A stretch of DNA of 64,000 nucleotides, taken from Hymenobacter canadensis (GTDB taxonomy: Bacteria > Bacteroidota > Bacteroidia > Cytophagales > Hymenobacteraceae). Where the stretch lies: NCBI RefSeq assembly GCF_027359925.1, contig NZ_CP114767.1:3224001-3288000 (forward strand), read 5' to 3'. Positions within the stretch are counted from its first letter, which is position 1, and every line of letters begins with the position of its first letter. A program made the translations under genes and the position numbers. The notes below the pieces were generated by a model. It saw nothing but the letters and a program-made list of their open reading frames with translations, did not search any database and was not told the DNA's origin. Below, one piece after another: positions 47,277-56,254 of the stretch.

Positions 47277-49706
47277 CTATTTGGTGAGCACCAGCTGACG
47301 GATGGAATACTCCGAGCCGGACTGCACGCGCAACACATACATGCCGGTAGCCAGGCCCGACAGGTCGAGCTTGTTTACGGCGTTGTCCTGCACGGTAGCG
47401 CGGTGCACCACTTGGCCGAGGGTGTTGGTAACCTGCACCTGCATAGCGCCTTTGGCTTTGGCGTCGCGGATATCCAGCGTTACCTGGCCCTGGCTGGGGT
47501 TCGGGAACATGGAGATAGAGCGGGCCAGCGCCGGGCTGTTGTTGGACAGTACACGCGAGCTGAACCCAACCTCGATGCCGAGGCGCGTCTGGAGCGTCGT
47601 TGTGTTCACGTCTGACCAGGCACCGGCAGCGGTGGTCTGGAAGAAGAAAGTACCCGAGCGAAGGGGGTTTTCCACCTGATAGCCGATGGCAACGCCACCC
47701 GAAACTTCTCTCAGGCCAACGAAGAACGTACCGTTAACTGTCACCCCGGTTACAGGCACCGTCACGACACCCGCCGCCGTAGGACGGTTGAGAGTTGGTG
47801 AAGTGAAGACTACCGTGCCGGGCGTGCCCGTAGCGCTGGCATTCAGTATCACCACCTGATAAGTGGAGGTGGTCGTCGGGATGGCCAGGAAGTTCAGCTT
47901 CACCTCGCCGATGTTAGCCGACGAGTTGATGTTGTATTTCACGGCCAGGGTGCCGCCGGGAGTAGTGCTCGAAACACTAACGCTGGCCGTTACAGGCTGG
48001 CTGTCGTTGAGGTAAGAAATGCTATTGGCCGTTACCAGCTGCGCGAAGGTCTGCGTGTTGTTGGTATTCAGACCATCAGGCTGCAGCGTTACCGTGAGCG
48101 TATTGGCTCCGATAGCAGCCGGCGTGTAGCTCGTGAACGTTACGATAGCCGAGGCCCCTACGGCAAGGGTTGGAATAATTTTGGCATCTGCAAAAGTCGT
48201 GGCCCCCGTTACGTTCAGGGTCACGGGCACGTTGGTCAGAGCAGTGGAGCCGTTGTTGCGAATCACAGCCTGTACTACCTGCGGAGCAGATACCGGAGCC
48301 TTGCCAACCGAGTAGATAGCCTGTACTGCAGCATCGTTAGCTGGTAACGAGAAGGCACAAATACCGAACTGACCGGTTGGCGTGGTGCCGAAGCTCCACA
48401 CGCGGGCGTAAATGGTGGAACCTGGCGTCAGGCCGCTGGCCGTCGTCGAGGAGAAGAGGCCGGTGGCGTCGTCGCTGCAGGCCACTTCCGTGAGCGTGCC
48501 GCAAGCACCCGTGTACAATACCAGGCCCGTATCCTCTACCAGCGAACCAGTAACGGCGCTGGTGGTTACCGTAACGGCACCGGAAGCCGGCACGACCATG
48601 CTGTACCACACGTCGTTGCTGACCGGCGTAGCGGCCACGAAACAGCCAGTGCCCGTGGAGTTGGGAGCCGGCACGCCCGTGGAGGCCGTGGCACCCAAGT
48701 TGGTGGTGGTGGTAGGCGTGCAGCTGGTGCCAACAGTCAGGGCCGTGGCCGTGGCGCAGTTATCATTGCCGGGGGCCACTACAGTGGTGCTGAACGAGGT
48801 AGTAGCAACAGGCGACGTCGTGCTGCCCGAGCAGTTACCAGTGATGGTTACGGTGTAAGCCGTGCCGGAGGTCAGGCCCGTCAGGCTGATAGGCGAAGCC
48901 GTGGGAGCTGGGGTAACGGTAGTGGCCGTGCCGCCCGCGGGCGTATACGTGACGGTGTAGCTAGTGCTGGCCGCCCCTGGCGTGAAAGCAATCTGGGCCG
49001 AGGTAGGCGTAATGTTGCTGACCGTAATGCCCGTCACGGGTGGGCAGGACAGCGGCGCGAGGCCCGTGAGCTGGATGTTGGGCCGCAGCAGGCTAAGCGT
49101 GCCGGCGGTGGTTGGCGGGTTGGTATCGGTGGCCCACAGCTGCGTGCGGTTGTTGCCGGTGCCGGTGGAAGAGTAGCGGAAGGCTTTCCCGGCAATAGGC
49201 TCGTTGCCGGCGCCAGTGGCATTGGTTTCCACAATTACTTCCAGGTTGGAAGTACCGTTGTAAGCGAAGGGCGCCGAAAGAGGCACGCTCACCCAGGTAT
49301 CAGGCGTAAACGAAGCCGCCGGAATCGTGGCGTCATACACCAGCGTGGCCCCTGTTTCCTCGGCCGCTACCGTGGTGGCCGCCGCAAACGTAGCATTGGC
49401 AACGGTTTTGAGGTAGATTTTGGTGGGCGTTGCGCCGGGCGTTGCCACTGCACTCACATAGAACCCGACACGCGTAAGGTTGCCGCTGGTGCCAATTTCG
49501 GCTGCCGTGTAGATCATGGCGCTACGCTCGTAGCCAAAATACGTAGCCAAAGGGCGGCGCGAAGTTCCCCCGTTGGGGTTGCCGGCGGGCACTTCAATCT
49601 GCGCCCAGGCCGCAGGGGCCATTAAGAGGGCCGTAGCCAGGGCTACCAGCCGCGGCCGCAGCTTTGCAGAAAGCCAGCCGGTTGAGGAGTAATGAGTTGC
49701 CGTCAT
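47277..49706 (-). CDS. Secreted fibronectin-III protein with T9SS sorting domain
   Basis: An 809-residue protein. Residues 1-35 form a signal peptide with an unusually long hydrophilic start (MTATHYSSTGWLSAKLRPRL then LVALATALLMAPAAWAQ). A first beta domain spans about 36-210. A fibronectin type III repeat is at about 215-295 (PPVTGITVSNITPTSAQIAF, SPISLTGLTSGTAYTVTI). A pre-peptidase-like beta domain follows at about 305-460 (NDNCATATALTVGTSC, VSNDVWYSMVVPASGAVTV). A CARDB-like region lies at about 465-565 (VQAVIRNNGSTALTNVPVTL). The C-terminal T9SS type A domain (about 735-809, SISMFPNPSQGQVTLDI, GMYVLRVQSGSEYSIRQLVL) is complete. No catalytic motif is visible, so a surface adhesin or structural role is likely. 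Confidence 0.88.
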   Translation of the reverse strand: MTATHYSSTGWLSAKLRPRLVALATALLMAPAAWAQIEVPAGNPNGGTSRRPLATYFGYERSAMIYTAAEIGTSGNLTRVGFYVSAVATPGATPTKIYLKTVANATFAAATTVAAEETGATLVYDATIPAASFTPDTWVSVPLSAPFAYNGTSNLEVIVETNATGAGNEPIAGKAFRYSSTGTGNNRTQLWATDTNPPTTAGTLSLLRPNIQLTGLAPLSCPPVTGITVSNITPTSAQIAFTPGAASTSYTVTYTPAGGTATTVTPAPTASPISLTGLTSGTAYTVTITGNCSGSTTSPVATTSFSTTVVAPGNDNCATATALTVGTSCTPTTTTNLGATASTGVPAPNSTGTGCFVAATPVSNDVWYSMVVPASGAVTVTTSAVTGSLVEDTGLVLYTGACGTLTEVACSDDATGLFSSTTASGLTPGSTIYARVWSFGTTPTGQFGICAFSLPANDAAVQAIYSVGKAPVSAPQVVQAVIRNNGSTALTNVPVTLNVTGATTFADAKIIPTLAVGASAIVTFTSYTPAAIGANTLTVTLQPDGLNTNNTQTFAQLVTANSISYLNDSQPVTASVSVSSTTPGGTLAVKYNINSSANIGEVKLNFLAIPTTTSTYQVVILNASATGTPGTVVFTSPTLNRPTAAGVVTVPVTGVTVNGTFFVGLREVSGGVAIGYQVENPLRSGTFFFQTTAAGAWSDVNTTTLQTRLGIEVGFSSRVLSNNSPALARSISMFPNPSQGQVTLDIRDAKAKGAMQVQVTNTLGQVVHRATVQDNAVNKLDLSGLATGMYVLRVQSGSEYSIRQLVLTK

Positions 49707-50163
49707 GCAGAAAAAGGAAAAGAGATGGATGAAAGGAAAAACGAGAAGTGTCCAACGAAACAGCCATTGTGCCTCAATGACGATTTAAGTTACCTTCTTT
49801 TCCTGCACTGCCAACTTTTTTCCTGTATTATCATAATGTAAAAATCAGAATACAGGGGAATATCCATATTGCCGATCCGCTATTGCTCTTCCCGAACCTA
49901 TGTAACCAACCTGATTTCTCAACATTTTGACATACAGACGACTACCTGCTTTGCCTCCAGTTCATTAGAATGGGCACACACTATAACAGCGTGTGCTCAT
50001 CCTGATGCTGGCCCAACCAACGAGGCCAACCCTGCTTCATCGGGGGGGCTGCTTCACCCACACCCCCCAAAGAAGCGGTAGAAACGCTTTTACCAACTCA
50101 GTATATAGACACAGGCCATAGCTTCCCGGTCGTTCTTTCCCCAAGTATTTTCAAAATTTCTAT
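49707..50163. other. AT-rich intergenic region between two T9SS genes
   Basis: About 460 bp without a believable gene. The part near 49740-49900 is AT-rich and should contain the promoter of the 47277 gene (read leftwards). I found no perfect TAnnTTTG element. A G-run and a C-run (50041-50048, 50062-50069) flank a 13-nt spacer. The 70-codon frame at 49869-50081 has no recognisable domain, no good start context and a composition unlike genes here, so I do not call it. Confidence 0.5.
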
Positions 50164-50208
50164 CAACAAAAGAGCCGGCCTCCCAAAGGAAAGCCGGCTC
50201 TTTTGTTG
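50164..50208 (-). terminator. Terminator of the 50235 T9SS gene
   Basis: A perfect 16-bp stem: CAACAAAAGAGCCGGC (50164-50179) with 50193-50208, with a 13-nt loop and U-rich arm. Confidence 0.88.
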
Positions 50209-50234
50209 AGCAGAGTAGCTTAGCAGCCGACCCG

Positions 50235-52547
50235 TTAACGCTTGATTATGCGCTGAGTCTGGGCTTTGCCGGCAGGTGTTACCACGCGCAGCATGTAGGT
50301 ACCGCTCTGCACACCCGACAGATCCTGCAGTTCCAGGTCGTTGGTACCGCTGGTCAGCTCTACGTTGCGTTGCAGCACCACGCGGCCCGTCAGATCCAGA
50401 AGTTGCAGCTGGCCCTTGCCGGCCGCCGCCGATTGCACCGTCAGGCGCACCTCGCTCTGGAAGGGGTTGGGGTAGGCTTCCATCCGGGCCTCAGCAGTAG
50501 CCGAGCCGGAGAAGCTCAGCACCTTAGGACCGTAGAAGTTCTCCTTGCCATCCACATCAATCTGGCGCAGACGGTAGTAGCGGATACCGCCTTTATTGGC
50601 TTCGGTGTCGAGGTAGCGGTAGCGCAGCAGGCGGTTGCTGTTGGCATCCTGACTCGGAATGAACGCAAGAGTGCGGAACGTGCGGCCGTCGGTGGACACT
50701 TGCACTTCGTAGCCGCGGTTATTCTGCTCGCTCACCGTTTCCCAGGTGATTTCAGCGTTGGTACCGATGCGCTTGGCCCCGAAAGCCGTGAGCGTAACCG
50801 GCAGCGGCTCCGTAGCCTCACTCAGCGTGAAGGTGGCAAAGGAAGTGATGTTGCTCTTTGTCAACTCGTTGGTGGTGGTATTGATATTGTCGCGGCCCAG
50901 CTGGCCGAACACGTCACCTGACGAAGTCGATACGAACAGGGCCAGATCTTGCTCGTTTACCGTCTGGGAGTTAGGGTCCAGGTTGGTCGTTTCGTTGTTG
51001 AGGTAGCGGAACACCATATTAGCACGCAACCCGCCGTTGTTGGTTTGCTGGTCAGCCGGACGGACCCCAAATACGCGGCGGATGCTAGGGTTATTGTTTG
51101 CACCGTTATTGATAGTAGCGTAGTTCCCACCCGTGTTGCGGGTTATCGTTACTACACCAGGATTGTTAGGGGCAAGGAAGGTCATAGTCATACCGATGTT
51201 GCTAAAATCCTGCGGCACACCCAGTACCACCCCCTGCGAAGTTTTGACAATACCCCGCAGATAGGAGGTTTCGCTTTCACCCAGCAAACGGGCAGCGGGA
51301 ACCGTGGCAACACCTGTCCCAGCCGAGTTAGCCAACTCTACGAAAGAGGTGGTTACGCTGGAAATGTTGGTGGTGAGAATGCCGTTGATAAAACGCAGGG
51401 TGCCACCAGGCTGCACTGCGAAGTTGGAAATCAGAGTCTTCACACCGCCGCCATCAATTTCCACGTTTACCAACCCAGATGCCGAACCACTAATGGACTG
51501 AGCGGTACCGGCAAAGCTAATGGTGGTATTTTCGCGCTGAATGAAGCTATCCTGCAGGTTGCTGAAGTCACGATACACTTCCAGACGGCCTACTACTAAC
51601 CGTGCAATAGAGCGTCGCAATTGGTCGGTACCGCGCATGATAAAGTCACGGGTTTGAGCCGGGCCGGAGGTTGAGTTATTATAGCCGGGTACTGTCGTGA
51701 TAACAGTAGAGAAAGTACCATCCGGGTTCTTGATACTGGTTGGTACTTGCGTATCCGGTTTGATGGCGTTGCTGTAGATGTTCGGATAGGAAACCGTGGA
51801 GCCGGAGGGGAAGTCGGGAATGGTGGCGTCCGTAGTGGCCGTAGGTACGCCCTGCGTCCAGTTGGCGGCGTCAAACCAGTTGTCGTTCTTGCCGCCGGTC
51901 CAGGTCGTGGACGTTGGAGGCTCTGCTGGGCGCACACCTTCTACGGTAAAACTAGCAGTGTAGAAAGTTTGTGGAGGATCTTCTTTAGTGAAAGCAGCAC
52001 CAGTTGTTGAATTACGGCCGTTAGCACTAAATCTGACGTCCACAAAATACCTTCCTGCCGGCAATACTGTATTAGGAGTTAGCCCTGCCAGAAGGTTGAT
52101 ATTCGATGTGATATTCGAAAAAGTTTTAGCTCCGTTGGTGTTATCAGTCAGCGGTAGATTGATGGAGCGGAGTCCACCGGTGAATGTGGCACCACTGGCG
52201 TCCGATACCTCGTAGAAAAGCAACCCACCACGGACGACATCCGGAGCAGTTTCAGTAGTACGAAGAGTACCACCATTGAGTACTAGGATCGTGTTGAAGT
52301 TGCTTACGTTGAAAACACCAAGGTCCTTTGTATCGAATCCTTGTGGCAGCGTACCACCTTGGCCAATGAAAGCTTCATTGCCATTGCCACGGTCAATAAT
52401 GATAGTGGAGCCGGTAATGCTGCTGTTAGCCTGTGCCTGCGCCGTGCGGGTAGAGCCAAGGCTTATAAACAGGACCAGCAGCGGCAGTAACCCCTGCCAG
52501 GCACGGCCAAACAGCCGGAGATTGTGAGTAAGAGTTTTAGGTTTCAT
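50235..52547 (-). CDS. Large secreted protein with T9SS sorting domain
   Basis: A 770-residue protein starting MKPKTLTHNLRLFGRAWQGL, with a signal peptide ending RTAQAQ at about 40. The ATG at 52685 would add a 46-residue non-signal stretch. The central part is beta-rich (FNTILVLNGGTLRTTETAPD, then TWTGGKNDNWFDAANWTQGV and a long region with PGGTLRFINGILTTNISSV). The WTGGKNDNWFDAANWT segment resembles the domain found in many T9SS cargo proteins before beta-helix-like repeats. The C-terminus holds a discoidin-like region (ITWETVSEQNNRGYEVQVST) and a T9SS type A domain (MEAYPNPFQSEVRLTVQ, ending TQRIIKR). No enzyme residues are recognised. Confidence 0.83.
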   Translation of the reverse strand: MKPKTLTHNLRLFGRAWQGLLPLLVLFISLGSTRTAQAQANSSITGSTIIIDRGNGNEAFIGQGGTLPQGFDTKDLGVFNVSNFNTILVLNGGTLRTTETAPDVVRGGLLFYEVSDASGATFTGGLRSINLPLTDNTNGAKTFSNITSNINLLAGLTPNTVLPAGRYFVDVRFSANGRNSTTGAAFTKEDPPQTFYTASFTVEGVRPAEPPTSTTWTGGKNDNWFDAANWTQGVPTATTDATIPDFPSGSTVSYPNIYSNAIKPDTQVPTSIKNPDGTFSTVITTVPGYNNSTSGPAQTRDFIMRGTDQLRRSIARLVVGRLEVYRDFSNLQDSFIQRENTTISFAGTAQSISGSASGLVNVEIDGGGVKTLISNFAVQPGGTLRFINGILTTNISSVTTSFVELANSAGTGVATVPAARLLGESETSYLRGIVKTSQGVVLGVPQDFSNIGMTMTFLAPNNPGVVTITRNTGGNYATINNGANNNPSIRRVFGVRPADQQTNNGGLRANMVFRYLNNETTNLDPNSQTVNEQDLALFVSTSSGDVFGQLGRDNINTTTNELTKSNITSFATFTLSEATEPLPVTLTAFGAKRIGTNAEITWETVSEQNNRGYEVQVSTDGRTFRTLAFIPSQDANSNRLLRYRYLDTEANKGGIRYYRLRQIDVDGKENFYGPKVLSFSGSATAEARMEAYPNPFQSEVRLTVQSAAAGKGQLQLLDLTGRVVLQRNVELTSGTNDLELQDLSGVQSGTYMLRVVTPAGKAQTQRIIKR

Positions 52548-52783
52548 TCTAAAAAAGGGACGAATTTTGAGAGAATCGAACCATTTCGTGTCGAATTGAG
52601 ACAGGGTTCGAGCGGCGTATACGGAGTTGCAGGAATAAGGCCGACATTTTGCATATAAAAAATAATATCCCTGTAAAATATCCATAAATAGCCCTTGTTT
52701 ATGCGCTCATTCAGACGCGAAAAGGCCCTCTCCTCTCTCCAGCAGTACAATAAGCTATTCCTACTATTCATTTATTTCCCACT
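52548..52783. other. AT-rich leader region of the 50235 gene
   Basis: This 236-bp stretch has no coding signature. It is AT-rich, especially at 52635-52775, as expected for the minus-strand promoter and 5' leader. No perfect TAnnTTTG element was found. Confidence 0.5.
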
Positions 52784-52975
52784 TTAGTGCACGACGCTAT
52801 ATGGCGGTACGGTCAGCGCTTTCTTAAAACGGGAAAGCTCAACATCTAACACGTCGTGCACGCTCACCCGAATTTTGTTGGCGAGCTGGGTAATGGGCAG
52901 GTCGTTGCTGTCGGTGCCGAAAGGCCGCGCTGTTTCTTCGCCAGCCCTCTCCAGGTCCAGAGCAGCACCCCGACA
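52784..52975 (-). pseudogene. 3' remnant of a bestrophin-family gene
   Basis: A minus-strand frame ending at TAA (52786-52784) reads LERAGEETARPFGTDSNDLP, ITQLANKIRVSVHDVLDVEL and then SRFKKALTVPPYSVVH. The stretch P-F-G-T-D-x-N-D-L-P with the following amphipathic helix is the C-terminal signature of bacterial bestrophin-type chloride channels. The frame is closed by an in-frame stop about 20 codons upstream and has no start codon, and all membrane segments are absent. It is therefore a remnant of about 60 codons. The assignment is by eye. Confidence 0.52.
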
Positions 52976-53062
52976 ACCCGCTACTCACCACACTTCATCT
53001 TCCGTGAAACCGGCTTCCTTTTAGCCAGCGCAGGGCCCACTTTCGCCGCTGGCGAGGCGCAC

Positions 53063-53092
53063 AAAAAAGCCGCGTCGGAAATCCGGCGCGGC
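53063..53092 (-). terminator. Terminator of the M16 peptidase operon
   Basis: GCCGCGTCGG (53069-53078) pairs with CCGGCGCGGC (53083-53092) with one G-T mismatch and a 4-nt loop. The six A at 53063-53068 give a T-run on the minus strand. Confidence 0.82.
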
Positions 53093-53116
53093 GTTCTGCG
53101 GGTAGGCTTGGGGGCG

Positions 53117-54565
53117 CTACAGCGGCTTCTTGCGGGAAGCCTGGAACTTTTTGATCTGCGGGTCGATGATTTTCCGGTCGCCGACTACCACGATGGTCAT
53201 GGCTTCGGGGCGCACGTACTTGCGCGCCGTTTCGCTGACCTGTTGGGGCGTCACGGCATTGATGTTTTTCACCTGCTCGGTCAGGTAGGAGTCGGGCAGG
53301 CCGTGCAGGTCGAGGGTGTTGAGCTGGCCGATGATGCCCGCCGGCGTGGAGTTGCGCAGCACAAACAAGCCCGACTCGTAGTTCTGGATGCCTTTCAGCT
53401 CTTCGGCCGAAGGCGGGGTTTTCTGCAGCTGCTCAATCTCATACACGATTTCTTTGAGCGAATTGCCGGTTTCCTGGGTGGTCACGTCGGCGTTCTGGCT
53501 CCAGTTGCCGGTGCGGTAGTGGGTTTCGAGGTAGCTGTAGGGCGAGTAGGTGTAGCCCTTATCCTCGCGGATGTTGCGCGTGATGCGCGAGCCGAAAGAG
53601 CCGCCCAGCAGCGAGTTCATCACCCGCACCCGCATATAATCGGGGTGCGAGGGGTCCACGACGGGCAGGCCGATGACGATGGTGGACTGCGGTGCCCCCG
53701 GCCGGTCCAGGGTCGTGACGTCGGGGCGGGTCTGGGATTTGGCTATTTCAATGCGCGGGGCCGGGCCCTGGGGCATGGTGGCCCAGGCGCGGGTAATGGC
53801 CTCGCGCACAGCCCCGTTGTCGAACTTACCGGCTACGTACACGCTGGTGCGCTGGGCGCCGTACTGGGTCTGGTAGAAGGCTTTCACCTGCGCCATCGTC
53901 AGGGCGTCGATTTCGGCATCGGTGGGGATGGGGCGGCCGTAGGGGTGGCTGCCGTAGAGGGCCTGGCTGAACTTCTGGCGGGCCTGAGTACCGGGCTGGG
54001 CGCGGGCCAGGTTCATCTGGCGCTTGAAATCGGCCTTGATGCGGGCCAGCTCGCTCTCGGGCAGCGCCGGGCGCTGCACCACCTCGGCCAGGAGCGCCGC
54101 CAACTCGGGAGCAAACTCGCTCAGGCATGAAGCGTAGATCAGGGTCTGGTCCTGGCCCACCGAAACATTGAGCCAGCCTCCCATCCGGGCCACTTTGTCG
54201 GCGAACTGCGCGCCCGTCAGCGTAGCAGTGCCTTCGCTCATGAGCTTGCTCAGCAGGTCGGCCACGCCGACTTCGGTAGCGGCTTCATGCACGTTGCCGG
54301 CCTGGATGGCCACCAACATCGTGGTTTTGGGCACCTGGCCGTAGGGCACCAGTTTCGCCTTGAGGCCGTTGGGCAACGTGAATTCCTCTTTGGCCGGCAG
54401 CTCAAAGTCGCGGGGGGTGCCGCCGGCGGGCGGAGTTTCGCGGGGTGCGGCCGGGGCCACTGCTGCCGCCGGAGCGGGCTTGGGTTTCGGCTTGGTTTGG
54501 GCCAGGGCAGCCGGGGCGGCGGTAGCCAGGGCCACGCAGAGCAGCCCGAAGTGAAGTGGTTTCAT
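53117..54565 (-). CDS. M16-family peptidase, catalytically inactive partner subunit
   Basis: A 482-residue protein with a signal peptide (1-22) and a Pro/Ala/Lys-rich linker (KPKPKPAPAAAVAPAAP). The M16 fold is clear (FTLPNGLKAKLVPYGQVPKT, HPYGRPIPTDAEIDAL, LLGGSFGSRITRNIREDKGY). The zinc motif HxxEH is missing: the aligned segment reads VADLLSKLMSEG. Such subunits form heterodimers with an active M16 subunit and help bind substrate, as in mitochondrial processing peptidase and the Sphingomonas M16 pair. It lies 17 bp after the active-subunit gene and ends the operon at a terminator. It is expected to be periplasmic. Confidence 0.93.
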   Translation of the reverse strand: MKPLHFGLLCVALATAAPAALAQTKPKPKPAPAAAVAPAAPRETPPAGGTPRDFELPAKEEFTLPNGLKAKLVPYGQVPKTTMLVAIQAGNVHEAATEVGVADLLSKLMSEGTATLTGAQFADKVARMGGWLNVSVGQDQTLIYASCLSEFAPELAALLAEVVQRPALPESELARIKADFKRQMNLARAQPGTQARQKFSQALYGSHPYGRPIPTDAEIDALTMAQVKAFYQTQYGAQRTSVYVAGKFDNGAVREAITRAWATMPQGPAPRIEIAKSQTRPDVTTLDRPGAPQSTIVIGLPVVDPSHPDYMRVRVMNSLLGGSFGSRITRNIREDKGYTYSPYSYLETHYRTGNWSQNADVTTQETGNSLKEIVYEIEQLQKTPPSAEELKGIQNYESGLFVLRNSTPAGIIGQLNTLDLHGLPDSYLTEQVKNINAVTPQQVSETARKYVRPEAMTIVVVGDRKIIDPQIKKFQASRKKPL

Positions 54566-54582
54566 GGCGTAGTCTTCGTGGG

Positions 54583-56013
54583 TTAGCTTTTGGCCAGCGG
54601 GTTCACAATCAGCAGGGTGCGGTTGGTGGGCCGCAGGTATTCCTGCATGGTGCGCTGCATGAGGGCGGGCGTCACCTTACGGAACTCGGCCTCCAGCCGG
54701 TTGATGCGACCGGGGTCGTTGTCGAACAGCGCAAACGAGGCCAGCATATCGGCGCGGCCGAAGTTGTCGGAACCCGAAAGCTGGTCGTAGAGGCTGGAGC
54801 GCAGCTTCACCACGGCCAGATCCAGCGTGGCCTGGTCGATGCCGCCCTTGGCCAAGCGGTTGATTTCCTGGTCGAGCACACTTACCACCGAGTCGGCTTT
54901 CACCGACTGGTCGTAGATCAGGTCGCCCATCCAGAGCATGGGGCCGGAGTAGTTGAAGGCGTTGCCGAGGTAGTTGATGCCGCCGTTCACGTTGTCGGAG
55001 TAGCCGCGCTTCTGCACCAGGGCCTGGTAGAGGCGGCTGTCTTTGCCCTGCAGCAAAATCTGGTCGAGCAGGATGAGGGCGTAGTACTCCGGCGTGTTGC
55101 GGTCGGGCATGTGGTAGGCGAAGGCCAGGGCGGGCTTGGTGGCCAGCTTGTCGTCTTTGGTGAAGCGCTGCTCTTTCTCCTGGCGGGGCTCCGAAATGTC
55201 GGGCTTGGGCGGCTGCGGGGCGCTGGGAATGTTGGCGAAGTACTTCTGCACCCAGGCTTTGGCTTCGGCCGGCTCGAAGTCGCCGACCACGGCCAGGGCC
55301 GCGTTGCCGGGGGCGTAGTAGGTTTTGAAGAACTGCTGGGCATCGGCCAGGGTGGCCGCGTCGAGGTCTTTCAGGTCGCCGTAGAAGTTGTGGGCGTTGT
55401 TCCAGTTCTGGTTGGCTTTCTGGGGCATATCCAGCCACGGAAAGCCGCCATAGGGCGCGTTCAGCACGTTCACGCGCACCTCGTTTTTCACCACGCCCTG
55501 CTGGTTGGCCACGTTGGCCTGCGTGATGGCCAGCCCGCGCATGCGGTCGGCTTCAGCCCACAGCATAGTTTCCAGCTTGTGGCTGGGCACCACCTCAAAG
55601 TAGTTGGTGAAATCGAAGCGGGTGGAGCCGTTGAGGATGCCGCCGTTTTTCTGAATCAGCTGAATGAACTCCATCTTGCCCAGGTTCTGGGAGCCCTGAA
55701 ACATCAGGTGCTCAAACAGGTGAGCGTAGCCGGTCCGGTCGCGGGGCTCGTTGCGGAAGCCCACGTTGTAGTAGGCTGCCACGGTAGCCGTGGGGGCGGT
55801 ATGGTCGGGCGAGAGCACCACTTTCAGCCCGTTGGGCAGCGTGTAGTACTCCACCGGAATCTGGAAGGCGGCGGCCGGCGCGGGGGCAGCGGCAGGTGCA
55901 GCGGCCGGGGCGGGCGCCGTCACAACGGCCGTGGCTTTGGGGCTGCAGGCATGCAGCCCCAACAGCCCGGCCAGCCCCAGCAGATAGTGGCGGCCGGAAA
56001 ATCGGTTCTTCAT
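54583..56013 (-). CDS. M16-family zinc metallopeptidase, active subunit, lipoprotein
   Basis: A 476-residue protein with a lipoprotein signal (lipobox LGLHAC, Cys23) and an Ala/Pro linker. The inverted zinc motif is His98-Leu-Phe-Glu101-His102 (GYAHLFEHLMFQG), with the distal ligand Glu178 in VVKNEVRVNVL. The C-terminal half (PALAFAYHMPDRNTPEYYAL, GINYLGNAFNYSGPML) forms the second M16 domain. It should act with the 53117 product as a two-component peptidase cleaving unfolded proteins or peptides in the envelope. Being the first gene of the operon, it sets expression of both. The leader before its ATG is CU-rich. Confidence 0.95.
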   Translation of the reverse strand: MKNRFSGRHYLLGLAGLLGLHACSPKATAVVTAPAPAAAPAAAPAPAAAFQIPVEYYTLPNGLKVVLSPDHTAPTATVAAYYNVGFRNEPRDRTGYAHLFEHLMFQGSQNLGKMEFIQLIQKNGGILNGSTRFDFTNYFEVVPSHKLETMLWAEADRMRGLAITQANVANQQGVVKNEVRVNVLNAPYGGFPWLDMPQKANQNWNNAHNFYGDLKDLDAATLADAQQFFKTYYAPGNAALAVVGDFEPAEAKAWVQKYFANIPSAPQPPKPDISEPRQEKEQRFTKDDKLATKPALAFAYHMPDRNTPEYYALILLDQILLQGKDSRLYQALVQKRGYSDNVNGGINYLGNAFNYSGPMLWMGDLIYDQSVKADSVVSVLDQEINRLAKGGIDQATLDLAVVKLRSSLYDQLSGSDNFGRADMLASFALFDNDPGRINRLEAEFRKVTPALMQRTMQEYLRPTNRTLLIVNPLAKS

Positions 56014-56170
56014 AGGAGAGAATAAGATAGGGTGACGAACAGGTGGAAAACGCCGTCAACCTACACAATCCCGGGAAGAAAATACAATATTCCGCTATGG
56101 AAGAAAACGCGGCCTGAGCGAAGTGCAAGCATCTAGCAGAAAGCCCATTGAGCATACCTCACCGCCCAAC

Positions 56171-56208
56171 AAAAAAACCCCGGCAACATCTGGTGCTGCC
56201 GGGGTTTT
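56171..56208 (-). terminator. Terminator of the 56255 glycosidase gene
   Basis: AAAACCCCGGCA (56174-56185) pairs perfectly with 56197-56208. The A-tract from 56171 gives the T-run on the minus strand. Confidence 0.82.
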
Positions 56209-56254
56209 GAAAGGTGCGGGTATCGGTGCGCGCGGCCAGCAATGGCGCGCGCAC

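Noticed and set aside
49869..50081. A 70-codon plus-strand frame in the intergenic region
   Set aside because: No domain, poor composition and lying in a promoter-like AT-rich area.
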